A stretch of DNA of 64,000 nucleotides from an uncultured Collinsella sp. (GTDB taxonomy: Bacteria; Actinomycetota; Coriobacteriia; Coriobacteriales; Coriobacteriaceae), in NCBI GenBank assembly GCA_900758375.1, contig CAAERJ010000055.1, positions 8,486-72,485 of the forward strand. The letters are read 5' to 3'. This document shows, in pieces, positions 7,986 through 15,632 of this stretch (position 1 is the first letter of the stretch; each line of letters starts with the position of its first letter). Both the position numbers and the translations under genes were made by a program. A model generated the notes under the pieces. It was not told the DNA's origin. It saw only the letters and a program-made list of their open reading frames with translations, and ran no database searches.

Positions 7986-8157
7986 CGCCCTCACCCCTCA
8001 GATTGCGGATGCGGTTGAGAATGTCCTTGAACGCGCGCTCGTCTTTATGCGTGCAGCCGCCAATGTCGTTGTGAATCGGACAATTGACGCATCTGTTGGT
8101 GGTGTTGAAGTATCGAAGTTGCGAGGTAATAACATCGCGTTCCGCCGCTCTTCCCAA
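7978..8157 (-). CDS. Small Cys-containing protein, TTG start, 59 aa
   Basis: Read directly from the sequence. After the upstream stop (TAA, 8164-8166) comes GGGGAC then TTG at 8157. The frame continues through CVNCPIHNDIGGC to a stop at 7978, overlapping the next gene by 8 nt. The competing frame here (7998-8228) is Arg/Ser/Thr-rich with no motif. The Shine-Dalgarno is close to the TTG, so the exact start is uncertain. Confidence 0.45.
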   Translation of the reverse strand: MGRAAERDVITSQLRYFNTTNRCVNCPIHNDIGGCTHKDERAFKDILNRIRNLRGEGDA

Positions 8158-8163
8158 GTCCCC

Positions 8164-8394
8164 TTATAGCCTCTCCCAGCTGTCGGGCGGCTCCGGTGGC
8201 GTGAGGTAGAAGGAGCTGCAATAGTCATATCGGCAATTCATGAACACGACGCCCCACTTTAGGCCGGGCATCGTCTGTACCACAGAATAGGTAAAGCGGT
8301 TGACCTTAAAACACTTGCCGTCCTCGTTGTACAAGATCTTGGTGTCCAGCGGAATCTCGCGGCCCTCGGCATCTTTTGGCAGTTCGATACTCAT
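8164..8394 (-). CDS. Hypothetical phage protein, paralogue of upstream neighbour
   Basis: 76 aa starting MSIELPKDAEGREIP. It shares the pattern LPKDA-G-P-DT, then Y, G, F-V, and a closing DSW..L with the product of the gene just upstream (8391-8765), so the pair looks like an old tandem duplication. ATGA overlap between them. No named family recognised. Confidence 0.55.
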   Translation of the reverse strand: MSIELPKDAEGREIPLDTKILYNEDGKCFKVNRFTYSVVQTMPGLKWGVVFMNCRYDYCSSFYLTPPEPPDSWERL

Positions 8395-8765
8395 TCGGCA
8401 TCACTCAGAATCGCGATAATTCGGTTCTCGATTATTCCGGCAATCGCGCCGTCACACTTGATGGACGAATCAAGCACGCAGTCATCACAGAGAAGTGTCG
8501 GCGAGACGATGCCACAAAGGTTGTTGGTCTCAACACACCTATGCAAATCGTTTACCAGCTTTTTCCAGCTGTCCCTCTTCTTGCTGTCGAGATACAACTT
8601 GTTGGTCTCGATGCACTCAATTCCACTTCGCGCGAGCCATCTGCCGGGTCTCGCCTCAAAGAAGAGATCAGCTACGTGAAACTGGTTACCGTTCTCGCGG
8701 TACATCATGGTCGTGTCGAACGGGACGATCGCACCGCTCGCGTCCTTTGGCAATCCAATCGCCAT
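8391..8765 (-). CDS. Hypothetical phage protein, paralogue of downstream neighbour
   Basis: 124 aa from MAIGLPKDASG (8765), preceded by AAAGGAG. The first 70 residues match the downstream gene's product in spacing of conserved residues. The C-terminal half adds a Cys-containing helical extension (CGIVSPTLLCDDC). An earlier ATG at 8783 is less well placed. Function unknown. Confidence 0.55.
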   Translation of the reverse strand: MAIGLPKDASGAIVPFDTTMMYRENGNQFHVADLFFEARPGRWLARSGIECIETNKLYLDSKKRDSWKKLVNDLHRCVETNNLCGIVSPTLLCDDCVLDSSIKCDGAIAGIIENRIIAILSDAE

Positions 8766-8766
8766 C

Positions 8767-11385
8767 TTACTCACTCCTTTCATTTGGTACGTACGTCGCC
8801 GGGTTCACTCCACCCGGGACTCGCCATCCGCTCGCACTGATCCGGGAAATCATCGAGCTTGCAGCTTCCATCGACCATGTGCCGACATGCTTGAATCCAC
8901 GGCGCTCGAGCAGACGGATCTGTTTGGGAGAGCTGAGTCCGCTGTCACGGCGCTTCTTCACCCGGTCGAGCAGTTTCGATGCCTTGCCGGCGTTGGAGAT
9001 CTCGGAAGCGTCGATGCCGTACTTCTCGAGCGCCGCTTTCTGCTTGTCTGTTGCCGGTGCCATCTCCCAGGCGAACTCGGGGATGTATCCGCTCAAGTCC
9101 TCGGCGGCGATGGACATCTCGTACTGCAGCGGGTTGACCAGCTTCGCCTTCTTCTTACGCTGCTCGGCGAGCTGCTTGGCGAGTGCCTCCTCGCGCTCAG
9201 CCACGACCTCGTCAGACGCCTTGCTCTCGACCTTCTGCAGGTCGACCGGGCATCCCGCCTGCTCGACCATGGCGGTCATCTTCTGCGCGACCTCCCGAGA
9301 GCCCGTAACGAGCGCTGCAGGGCGAACCAACTCCAAACGCTCGGTCATCCACAGGAAGTCAAGCAGCAGCAGGTCTGTCTTGCCCGTCTCCGGGGACAGG
9401 CGAGTGCCACGGCCCACTATTTGGCAGTTACCCATAGCGGCAACGTACCCGTTCCTGCGCGTGAAAACGGTTCCCATCTCGGTCTCGACGCACCAGCACA
9501 TCTCATCCGAGTGTGGCTCCTTGACCCACGCTGAGTGCCCTTCGAACGTGCCGCCGACCTTTACGAAGTCCTGCTTTTTGATATGGACGGTGAACAGGCT
9601 GCTCTTTCTGGAGACACCGGGGGATTCAACTGACATTCCGGCACGGTACCCGCGCTGAATTGCCATAGCTTGCAGTCGTTCGATGAACGTTCTGTTGCCT
9701 TTCGATATGTGATAAGTCTTCGTATGGGACTTCGCTCCGTCGGCGTGATATATCGCTTCGAGCATTACGGCAAACTGCCGCTCGCCCATGTCAAACAGAG
9801 CGGGGCTCATGTCCTTCGAGATATACGGTTCGAGTCTTCTCCATCCGGTCTTGTCCTTGTCTCTTCCCCGTGGCATGCCTTTCGAGATGGTCCACGTCAT
9901 GCAGTCGCCAGATTGGTTCCATTCAACTCCGACTCGCTTGCGAACGGCCCGGGTGTACTTGAAGCCGCAGCCCTCGATGCAGCGAGTTATCTCCTCGCAA
10001 TATTCCGAGTGCTGAGTACCTTGGGTGATCGTGATTGCGTTGTTGCGCTTATTGATGGACCCATCGGTCATCACCCAGCCAATAAACATAAGTTCGTCAT
10101 CCGTTAGCGGAACACCCGAAAACGCCCCGTGTCCAGAGACTGGGATGTAAGCACCGTCCCTGAGACTGGCGACATGTTCGGCAGTTGCGAACTTCCAGCC
10201 GCCCCTGCGCTTGTTGTCATAGAGCATCCTATGCTTGTTGGTAATGCGGATGTCAGAGGACTGGCCGCTAAGCGAGCAAAAGTATTCGTCTTCGCAGAGC
10301 TTCCGTCTAACTTTCGCGACGACCGGACTGAATGCGGACTTGCCGGTTTTCGGGTCAAACGCTAATACCTCATCACCAACCTCTGCGTCGCTCCTCCATC
10401 CGTCACGCGTAAGCACCTCAGTGCTCTCATCGAGGCAATAGAGAGCACGGCTCTTGGTCGGTCGGAGGTTGACGATGCAATCGACGCTCGGGCAGTCCCA
10501 TCCCTCGGTCAAGAGGAGCGAGTTGCACAGCACGTCGTACTTGCCGTCATCGAAGTCTTTGAGAATTTGGGTGCGGTCCTCGCTCTGACCGTTGACCTCG
10601 ACGGCGCGGAAACCGCACTCGTTGAGCAGGCGGCAGAACTTCTGGCTGGTCTTGATGAGCGGCAGAAAAACGACCGTCTTGCGCTCCTCAAGTCCGGCAT
10701 TTTTCATTTCCTGGGCGATTTGCGGCAGGTACGGGTCGAGCGCTGTGCCCAGCTCGTCTGCCGCCCAGTCACCGGAGCGAACCGAGACATTGGAGATGTC
10801 GAGCTGGAGCGGAACGGTCTGTGCCTTGATAGGACATAGATAGCCGTCCTTGATGGCCTCGGGCATGTTGTACTCGAATGCAAGCGAATCAAAAACCTTG
10901 CCGAGGTTCTGTCGGTCGCCGCGATCCGCCGTCGCCGTCACGCCCAGTACTTTTGCACCGGCAAAGTAATCCAGGACTGCCTGATAGCTCGAGGAGACGG
11001 CATGATGGCACTCATCGATGAGGATGTGCGTGAACCTGTCCCTGCCGAGCGCTCTAAGGCGTTTCTCGCGGCAGAGGGTCTGGACGGATCCGACCGTCAC
11101 GCGCTCGAAGGTTCCAACGCTCGTGTCCTCGGCCTTCTCGACCGAGCAGCGCAGGCCTGTTGATGATTGCAGCTTGTCGGCTGCTTGCTGGAGCAGCTCG
11201 CCGCGGTGAGCAAGAATAAGGACGCGACCGCCATCGCGGACCGCGTCCTCTGTGACACCGGCCATGACGATTGTCTTGCCGGTGCCCGTTGCCTGTACGA
11301 GGAGCGTTGCGCGGTCTCCCGCTTCCCAGCGCTCCTCGATTGCGGCTATGGCCTGCTCCTGATAGGGACGCAGGTTGAATCTCAT
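8767..11385 (-). CDS. SF2 DEAD/DEAH-type helicase interrupted by an intein
   Basis: 872 aa precursor. The flanking extein parts total about 535 aa: Walker A QATGTGKT (31-38), DECH box (124-127), TAT motif III near 150, and motif VI QIVGRGTR directly after the intein. C-terminal residues (ATDKQKAALEKYG, then GLSSPKQIRLLERRG) look like small helical DNA-binding repeats. After protein splicing it should be an ATP-driven DNA helicase or translocase of the phage replication and recombination module. It follows the DUF669 gene by 3 nt. The frame is intact from MRFNLRPYQE to the stop. Confidence 0.9.
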   Translation of the reverse strand: MRFNLRPYQEQAIAAIEERWEAGDRATLLVQATGTGKTIVMAGVTEDAVRDGGRVLILAHRGELLQQAADKLQSSTGLRCSVEKAEDTSVGTFERVTVGSVQTLCREKRLRALGRDRFTHILIDECHHAVSSSYQAVLDYFAGAKVLGVTATADRGDRQNLGKVFDSLAFEYNMPEAIKDGYLCPIKAQTVPLQLDISNVSVRSGDWAADELGTALDPYLPQIAQEMKNAGLEERKTVVFLPLIKTSQKFCRLLNECGFRAVEVNGQSEDRTQILKDFDDGKYDVLCNSLLLTEGWDCPSVDCIVNLRPTKSRALYCLDESTEVLTRDGWRSDAEVGDEVLAFDPKTGKSAFSPVVAKVRRKLCEDEYFCSLSGQSSDIRITNKHRMLYDNKRRGGWKFATAEHVASLRDGAYIPVSGHGAFSGVPLTDDELMFIGWVMTDGSINKRNNAITITQGTQHSEYCEEITRCIEGCGFKYTRAVRKRVGVEWNQSGDCMTWTISKGMPRGRDKDKTGWRRLEPYISKDMSPALFDMGERQFAVMLEAIYHADGAKSHTKTYHISKGNRTFIERLQAMAIQRGYRAGMSVESPGVSRKSSLFTVHIKKQDFVKVGGTFEGHSAWVKEPHSDEMCWCVETEMGTVFTRRNGYVAAMGNCQIVGRGTRLSPETGKTDLLLLDFLWMTERLELVRPAALVTGSREVAQKMTAMVEQAGCPVDLQKVESKASDEVVAEREEALAKQLAEQRKKKAKLVNPLQYEMSIAAEDLSGYIPEFAWEMAPATDKQKAALEKYGIDASEISNAGKASKLLDRVKKRRDSGLSSPKQIRLLERRGFKHVGTWSMEAASSMISRISASGWRVPGGVNPATYVPNERSE
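9427..10437 (-). other. Intein with LAGLIDADG homing endonuclease
   Basis: In-frame insertion, residues 317-653 of the helicase precursor (337 aa). It starts with Cys (CLDESTEVLTRDGW, block A) and has a TxxH block B (ITNKHRM; Thr382, His385). Two LAGLIDADG-like motifs (FIGWVMTDGSI near 434 and LEAIYHADGAK near 542) mark a homing endonuclease domain. The C-terminus ends ...GYVAAMGN, followed by extein Cys654. The usual penultimate His is Gly; Gly-Asn endings occur in known inteins. Removal joins ALY to CQIVGRGTRL and restores helicase motif VI. Confidence 0.9.
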
Positions 11386-11388
11386 GCC

Positions 11389-11925
11389 TTAGAAGCCCCC
11401 GTTCTGCGCGGCCTGAGCCTGCTGGAAGGTCTGGTTGATCATGCCCTGCAGTGCAGGTGAGACAGGCTCGGGGCTGGCGTTGCCGTAGACGTGCTGCTGG
11501 GGTGCAGCGGCCTGGGCTTCAGGCTTCATCCACTCGGAGATCTCGTTGTAGGTCTTGTCCTTGTACTCGTGGGTGCCGACCTTGATCTTGCACCGGCGAC
11601 CGACAGCTCCCACCCAATCCATCTTCAGCTTCTGCTCCTTGGGGGCATCGACCGCTCGCATCCCAATCGAGACGAAGAACTGGGTGATCTTCCAAGCACT
11701 CTTGGAATTCAGGAAAAGGCGGTCGGAAAGCACGCGACCGTTGTCCAGGCGGACGTTCACCTTGGCGATGGGGCAGGCGCACATCTTGTCGCTGCCGTTG
11801 AACTGCTGGCGCTCGACGTTCTCGACCGTGGCCCAGTACTCGCCGGGCTCCATCAGCTCGAACTCGTTCTCTACCGCGTCGATTTCGCCGTCCCACCCAA
11901 AGGACTGACCCATATCGTTTGCCAT
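11389..11925 (-). CDS. DUF669 protein, probable phage SSB-like protein
   Basis: 178 aa. The core (GEYWATVENVERQQF...KMDWVGAVGRRCKIKVG) matches the DUF669 pattern found beside phage recombinases and helicases. The Pro/Ala/Gln-rich tail ending QNGGF resembles the flexible tails of single-strand DNA-binding proteins. It probably coats single-stranded DNA and hands it to the Sak4-like ATPase encoded 3 nt upstream. Start MANDMGQSFG. Confidence 0.75.
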   Translation of the reverse strand: MANDMGQSFGWDGEIDAVENEFELMEPGEYWATVENVERQQFNGSDKMCACPIAKVNVRLDNGRVLSDRLFLNSKSAWKITQFFVSIGMRAVDAPKEQKLKMDWVGAVGRRCKIKVGTHEYKDKTYNEISEWMKPEAQAAAPQQHVYGNASPEPVSPALQGMINQTFQQAQAAQNGGF

Positions 11926-11928
11926 TTC

Positions 11929-13002
11929 TTACTCCTTTCGACCGGCTGCCATGCCGGAATTGATGTACTCGCGCATCCCGTCCCACACCGCGACGAGGAA
12001 GTTTGCGAAATCCTCGGGCAGCGAGTCGACCGGCGTGCCCTCGGGGAAATAACCGCGCTTGAAGATAGCCTCGCTCACCGTCTCAGCGCTGATGCCGTCA
12101 CGCTGCATCAGGTCGTAGAGCGGCTTGAGGTATGCCGGGCGCTCCGGCTCGAACGGGTCGGGGATGCTTCGCGCCTGCTCGATCTGCTCGGGCGTGACCG
12201 TGGAGACGTTGACCGTCTCGACCGCCTGCTGCTGCACCTGCGGCTGCTGCCGTGCGAGCTGCGGGACGGGGATGAACGGCGCCAGCTGCTGGAACTCCAT
12301 CGGGACCTCGTCCGGCAGGCCCCAACGGTTCTTGGCATCCCACGTGGCGGCATGGGAGCAGTAGAGCATACGGTTCTTTCCGCCCTGGGCCTTGCCGACC
12401 TTGCCGTCCTTGCTGGTAGTGATGACGATGGTCTTGTAGTTGGCGAAGAGTACCGCGTCTGCCCACTCCTTGAGCATCGCCGCGACGCTGGCCTTCTTGC
12501 CGTCGATGAGCTTCAAACCCCAGCGGTCGTAGGCTCCCATCTCATCGGGCTGCTCGAACTTACTGATGATTGCATGGGCGGTCACGACCACGTTGCATCC
12601 GCGCTCGCACACCTCGCTCAACAGGTTCAGCAGCTTGCCGAAGCGCTCCGTGACGTAGGTGTAGCCCTTGCCGTAGCCCGCGTCCTCGATGCTCTTGTAG
12701 CCCATGGCGTTGCACACGTCATCGACTGCCAGCTTTTGCGCCCAGTCGGCTGTGTCCAAGACAAGCGTGCCTCCGCACTCCTCGGGGAAATCTCGAATCC
12801 ACGTGACCTCATCGAGCAGCATCTGCCAGCTCGTGGGGGCGGGAAGGCGCGGGACGTCCAAGTAGTCGGACGAGCTTTCGGTATCGATGAACAGGGGGCT
12901 TGGGAATTGAGCCGCCAGCGTCGTCTTGCCGACGCCCTCGGGGCCGTAGAGGACGACCTTCTGCGGGCGCAGGCGCTGACCGCGGGTGATCTGGAACGTC
13001 AT
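11929..13002 (-). CDS. Sak4-like RecA-core ATPase (AAA_24), phage recombinase
   Basis: 357 aa. Walker A GPEGVGKT (20-27), early acidic strand PLFIDTES, and Walker B TLVLDTADW. These match the AAA_24 / Sak4 family, a minimal RecA core that promotes single-strand annealing together with an SSB. Neighbours (DUF669 SSB-like protein, SbcC-like ATPase, helicase) support a recombination-dependent replication role. A Gln-rich linker (PQVQQQAVETV) leads to a C-terminal helical domain. One-base overlap with the upstream stop (TAATG). Confidence 0.85.
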   Translation of the reverse strand: MTFQITRGQRLRPQKVVLYGPEGVGKTTLAAQFPSPLFIDTESSSDYLDVPRLPAPTSWQMLLDEVTWIRDFPEECGGTLVLDTADWAQKLAVDDVCNAMGYKSIEDAGYGKGYTYVTERFGKLLNLLSEVCERGCNVVVTAHAIISKFEQPDEMGAYDRWGLKLIDGKKASVAAMLKEWADAVLFANYKTIVITTSKDGKVGKAQGGKNRMLYCSHAATWDAKNRWGLPDEVPMEFQQLAPFIPVPQLARQQPQVQQQAVETVNVSTVTPEQIEQARSIPDPFEPERPAYLKPLYDLMQRDGISAETVSEAIFKRGYFPEGTPVDSLPEDFANFLVAVWDGMREYINSGMAAGRKE

Positions 13003-14408
13003 TAGAAGCTACCTCCGAACTGCATGGTGGCGGGAATCTTTACCTCGGGAATTTTTACATCGGGAATCTCGACCTTAATCTCAGGCATCTCGGCCTTCAG
13101 CTGTCCTGCGCCCTCGACCACGCGCCCGTCCTCGATGATGACCGAGCAGGTGTCATCCGTTGCCACGCGGGTGCCGATGACCTGAAGGCCCTCGGACTCG
13201 GCCCAGGCACCGAACTCGGCGAGCGTCTGCGGGTCCATCTGTTCCAATTTATCGACCAGGACGAACCCGCACTCGGGCTTGAGCGAGCGAACGACCGCCG
13301 TCGCCACGCGGAGCTGCTCCGCGCCGCTCATGTCCGACCAGACCGCGCCGTTGTACACCAGCTTGCCGTCCTCGACCGTAAGGCCGTCCAGCGGCATCTT
13401 GGCGGTCTCGAGCAGCTTCTTGCGCTGGTCCTCGACCGCATTGACCTCGCTGTTGCAGCTCTGGTAGTCGTCGTTAAGGGATTCGGCGTCCTTCAGCGCC
13501 TGCTTGCGGCGCTCGTTGGCCTCGACCTTCTGGTTGAGCGCATCGATGTTGGCGATGCTCTGCTCGATCTCATCGGTCTTCTCGTCCTCGAGGTCGGCTG
13601 CGTCCTTGAGCGCGGTCTGGTAGTCCTCGGTGAGCTTCATCAGCTCTTCGGTCTTGCGCTTCAGCTCCTCGTTGAGCGACATGATCTGGCTGTTGAGGCT
13701 GTCGCACAGCATGTTCAGGTTGTCGCGCTGCTGCTTGATGATGCCGACCTTCTCGCGCTTGCGCTGGTTCTCGCCGTTCTTCGCGAGGATTACCTGCTGC
13801 TGCTCGATGAGCTCGGCAGGCGACACGCGGTGGTCGGGGGCATCGGGGAAGAACGGCATCTCCTCTGCGATCTTGTCCTTGGCGCGCTTACGCTGACCGA
13901 TGTCGAGACGCTCGGCCTTCAGGGTGCCCAGCTTCTTGTCCAGCTCGTCCAGCTCGCCGCCGATGCCGATGATTCGCAGCAGCTCCTGCGCCTTCTCGTT
14001 GTCGGTCATGACCATGAACTTCGGCAGGTCGATCGCGAGCTCCTCGATGAAGCTGTCGAGAAGCTTCTGGCCGGCCTTCTTGCCGGATGGGTCGGTCACG
14101 GTAAGCGATGCGTTCTTGCCAGAGCGCTCGACCACGAGGCCGTTGCTCAACTCCACGTGCAGTTTCGCCGGCGTCGCGCTGCCCTCGCGGTTCGGCTTGG
14201 ACGGCTGCTTGCGCTTTCCACCGAGCGCCCACGAAATTGCATCGACCACGCTGGTCTTACCCTGGCCGTTGCGACCGCCGATGACGGTCAGGCCGTTCTC
14301 GGTCGGACACAGCGCCACGGCCCTGATGCGCTTGACGTTCTCAAGCTCAAGAGCCGAGATCTTCACGGGCTCCGGCTTCGCCTGAACCTGCTCCACAGTC
14401 TCTTCCAT
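13002..14408 (-). CDS. Phage SbcC/Rad50-like SMC ATPase
   Basis: 468 aa from MEETVEQVQA (14408; AAGGAA signal). Walker A GGRNGQGKT (44-52), a coiled coil about 200-335, ABC signature SGAEQ (361-365) and a Walker B region ending VDKLEQMD. The coil is much shorter than in cellular SbcC, and no zinc-hook CxxC is visible. It probably organises or processes DNA ends for the Sak4-like recombinase. No SbcD-type nuclease gene is next to it. The C-terminus carries an unusual alternating Ile/Val/Pro stretch (441-460) and ends FGGSF. Earlier in-frame ATGs give low-quality sequence. Confidence 0.85.
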   Translation of the reverse strand: MEETVEQVQAKPEPVKISALELENVKRIRAVALCPTENGLTVIGGRNGQGKTSVVDAISWALGGKRKQPSKPNREGSATPAKLHVELSNGLVVERSGKNASLTVTDPSGKKAGQKLLDSFIEELAIDLPKFMVMTDNEKAQELLRIIGIGGELDELDKKLGTLKAERLDIGQRKRAKDKIAEEMPFFPDAPDHRVSPAELIEQQQVILAKNGENQRKREKVGIIKQQRDNLNMLCDSLNSQIMSLNEELKRKTEELMKLTEDYQTALKDAADLEDEKTDEIEQSIANIDALNQKVEANERRKQALKDAESLNDDYQSCNSEVNAVEDQRKKLLETAKMPLDGLTVEDGKLVYNGAVWSDMSGAEQLRVATAVVRSLKPECGFVLVDKLEQMDPQTLAEFGAWAESEGLQVIGTRVATDDTCSVIIEDGRVVEGAGQLKAEMPEIKVEIPDVKIPEVKIPATMQFGGSF

Positions 14409-14865
14409 TGTTCTTTTCCTTCTCTCTTTGCAGGCGCTTTCTCGCATCGCGCCTGCGCTTCTTTTCCCTTTGGTACTCGGCCTCGGCCTTCTTCTCGTCC
14501 ATGCCCTCGCGGATGGCTTCAGCCTGCCTTCGTCTCCAGCAGGCGGGACAGAGCCCCATTCGTCCGGCATGGGAGTTGGGGCGCACGTCCCACTTCCCGC
14601 ACGAGATGCAGCGGTGCATCCCCGATTCGGGGTATTTGCCTAGGTTGATTCCGAGTACGCGCTTTGCGTGCTTCTTGATGGCTTCGGGAGACCTCGGCCA
14701 ACCGCGGCCTGTCATCATCTCCGACAGCAGCAGATAGCCGTCCATTCTGTGCGTCCTGATGTATCGGTCCTCGTCAGAGCGCCAGAAATATGAGTTGTCC
14801 CTTTTTCGAGGGACAACTACCCCCGATTCCACATTTTCTCCATTGTTTTCGGTCGGTTCCGTCAT
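14347..14865 (-). CDS. Zinc-finger protein, probable DNA-binding
   Basis: 172 aa starting MTEPTENNGENVES at 14865. The SDEDRYIRTHRMDGYLLLSE segment and following HAKRVLG look like a Myb/HTH-type helical domain. CISC and CPAC then form a zinc finger, followed by a long basic helix. It overlaps the start of the SbcC-like gene by 62 nt, much more than other overlaps in this operon, so the true stop region may be longer than needed for function. Family not assigned. Confidence 0.55.
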   Translation of the reverse strand: MTEPTENNGENVESGVVVPRKRDNSYFWRSDEDRYIRTHRMDGYLLLSEMMTGRGWPRSPEAIKKHAKRVLGINLGKYPESGMHRCISCGKWDVRPNSHAGRMGLCPACWRRRQAEAIREGMDEKKAEAEYQREKKRRRDARKRLQREKEKNNGRDCGAGSGEAGAREDLGS

Positions 14866-15068
14866 TGCAGCGCTCCGATTACGTAGAGACGCTTGATCTC
14901 ACGCATCGCAGCTTCCTTGCTCGCGGCCTTGCTGACGTTGACCAGTAGATGGCGCGAGCGGACGATTCCGGTCGCGCTGCCCCTCGTGGGGCCCTTCTCG
15001 ACAAACTTGGTCGCGAACCAGCTGCCGTCTCGACCGCGCTCGGCGGTCCATCCAAAGAAGCCGACCAT
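14862..15068 (-). CDS. Hypothetical phage protein, 68 aa
   Basis: Start ATG at 15068 (MVGFFGWTAERGRDG) lies five bases after AGGAGG; the GTG two codons earlier would collide with that signal. A basic, Ser-rich middle and a helical tail (KEAAMREIKRLYV) are visible. ATGA overlap with the next gene. No family recognised. Confidence 0.55.
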   Translation of the reverse strand: MVGFFGWTAERGRDGSWFATKFVEKGPTRGSATGIVRSRHLLVNVSKAASKEAAMREIKRLYVIGALQ

Positions 15069-15077
15069 CGGCACCTC

Positions 15078-15227
15078 CTAGTAGTACATGCCGCTCGGAG
15101 TGGTGCCCTCGAGCCATCCGGCATAGATGAGCCCTGCGATGAGGACGGTCATCGCGATGACAAGGCGCGTCTTCGGGTTGAGGCGCATCCAACGGTCGGA
15201 CAGAAAATCGAAAATCCTAACTGCCAT
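15078..15227 (-). CDS. Small membrane protein, 49 aa
   Basis: Read directly from the minus strand: MAVRIFDFLSDRWMRL then one transmembrane helix (LVIAMTVLIAGLIYAGWL) and a short outside tail ending SGMYY. GGAGG lies nine bases before the ATG. It overlaps the excisionase-like gene by 11 nt. Function unknown. Confidence 0.6.
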   Translation of the reverse strand: MAVRIFDFLSDRWMRLNPKTRLVIAMTVLIAGLIYAGWLEGTTPSGMYY

Positions 15228-15546
15228 CGGAACAAACCTCCATCCACTTGTCGACATCGACCACTCTTATGAGCGCATTCCTGCTGCCGACCGTCTTGAA
15301 TGGCAGTCGACCAGCCTTGTTCTCCGCATAAAGGGTGCTTGCCGAGACCCCCGTATACTTGGACGTCTCGGAAACCGTGTAGGCCATCTGCGGTTGCAGA
15401 CCCGCCCTGACGGCGAACTTGAGCGCCTGCGATCCGCAGTACGGCTCGAGGTCCTCAAGCTGGTTGCGCAACTTCTCTGCCGCCGCATCCATCGCCTGCT
15501 GGAACTCGCTGAGCGGACTGGCCCAGGCGCTTTTGGTATGATTCAT
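15217..15546 (-). CDS. Excisionase-like HTH DNA-binding protein
   Basis: 109 aa. Residues about 55-103 (YTVSETSKYTGVSASTLYAE, then RLPFKTVGSR and VDKWM) form a MerR-like winged helix-turn-helix of the HTH_17/excisionase type. The N-terminal half is a charged helix. In a prophage this suggests an excisionase that steers the integrase, or an early-gene regulator. It has a strong AGGAGG signal and a stable hairpin just upstream (15577-15632). Confidence 0.7.
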   Translation of the reverse strand: MNHTKSAWASPLSEFQQAMDAAAEKLRNQLEDLEPYCGSQALKFAVRAGLQPQMAYTVSETSKYTGVSASTLYAENKAGRLPFKTVGSRNALIRVVDVDKWMEVCSDGS

Positions 15547-15576
15547 GCGTCCACCTCCTTTGGTGGGTGTTTGCCT

Positions 15577-15632
15577 GTGGCTCCCTTTTCACTCCGCTGC
15601 TTTTCATTTCATTGGAGTGTTAACGGAGCCAC
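15577..15632 (-). promoter_or_regulatory. Stable hairpin upstream of the excisionase-like gene
   Basis: GTGGCTCC (15577-15584) pairs with GGAGCCAC (15625-15632) and CACTCC (15590-15595) pairs with GGAGTG (15614-15619), giving a two-segment stem. It lies about 20 bases before the AGGAGG of the gene starting at 15546. No T-run follows on the minus strand, so an RNA-stability, antitermination or translation-control element is more likely than a terminator. Confidence 0.4.

Noticed and set aside
7998..8228. 76-codon minus frame
   Set aside because: Arg/Ser/Thr-rich without motifs, overlapping the better-supported TTG-started Cys protein and the end of the upstream gene.
11491..13005. 504-codon plus-strand frame over the DUF669 and Sak4-like genes
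   Set aside because: Shadow frame; both minus-strand genes have motifs, ribosome sites and coupled ends.
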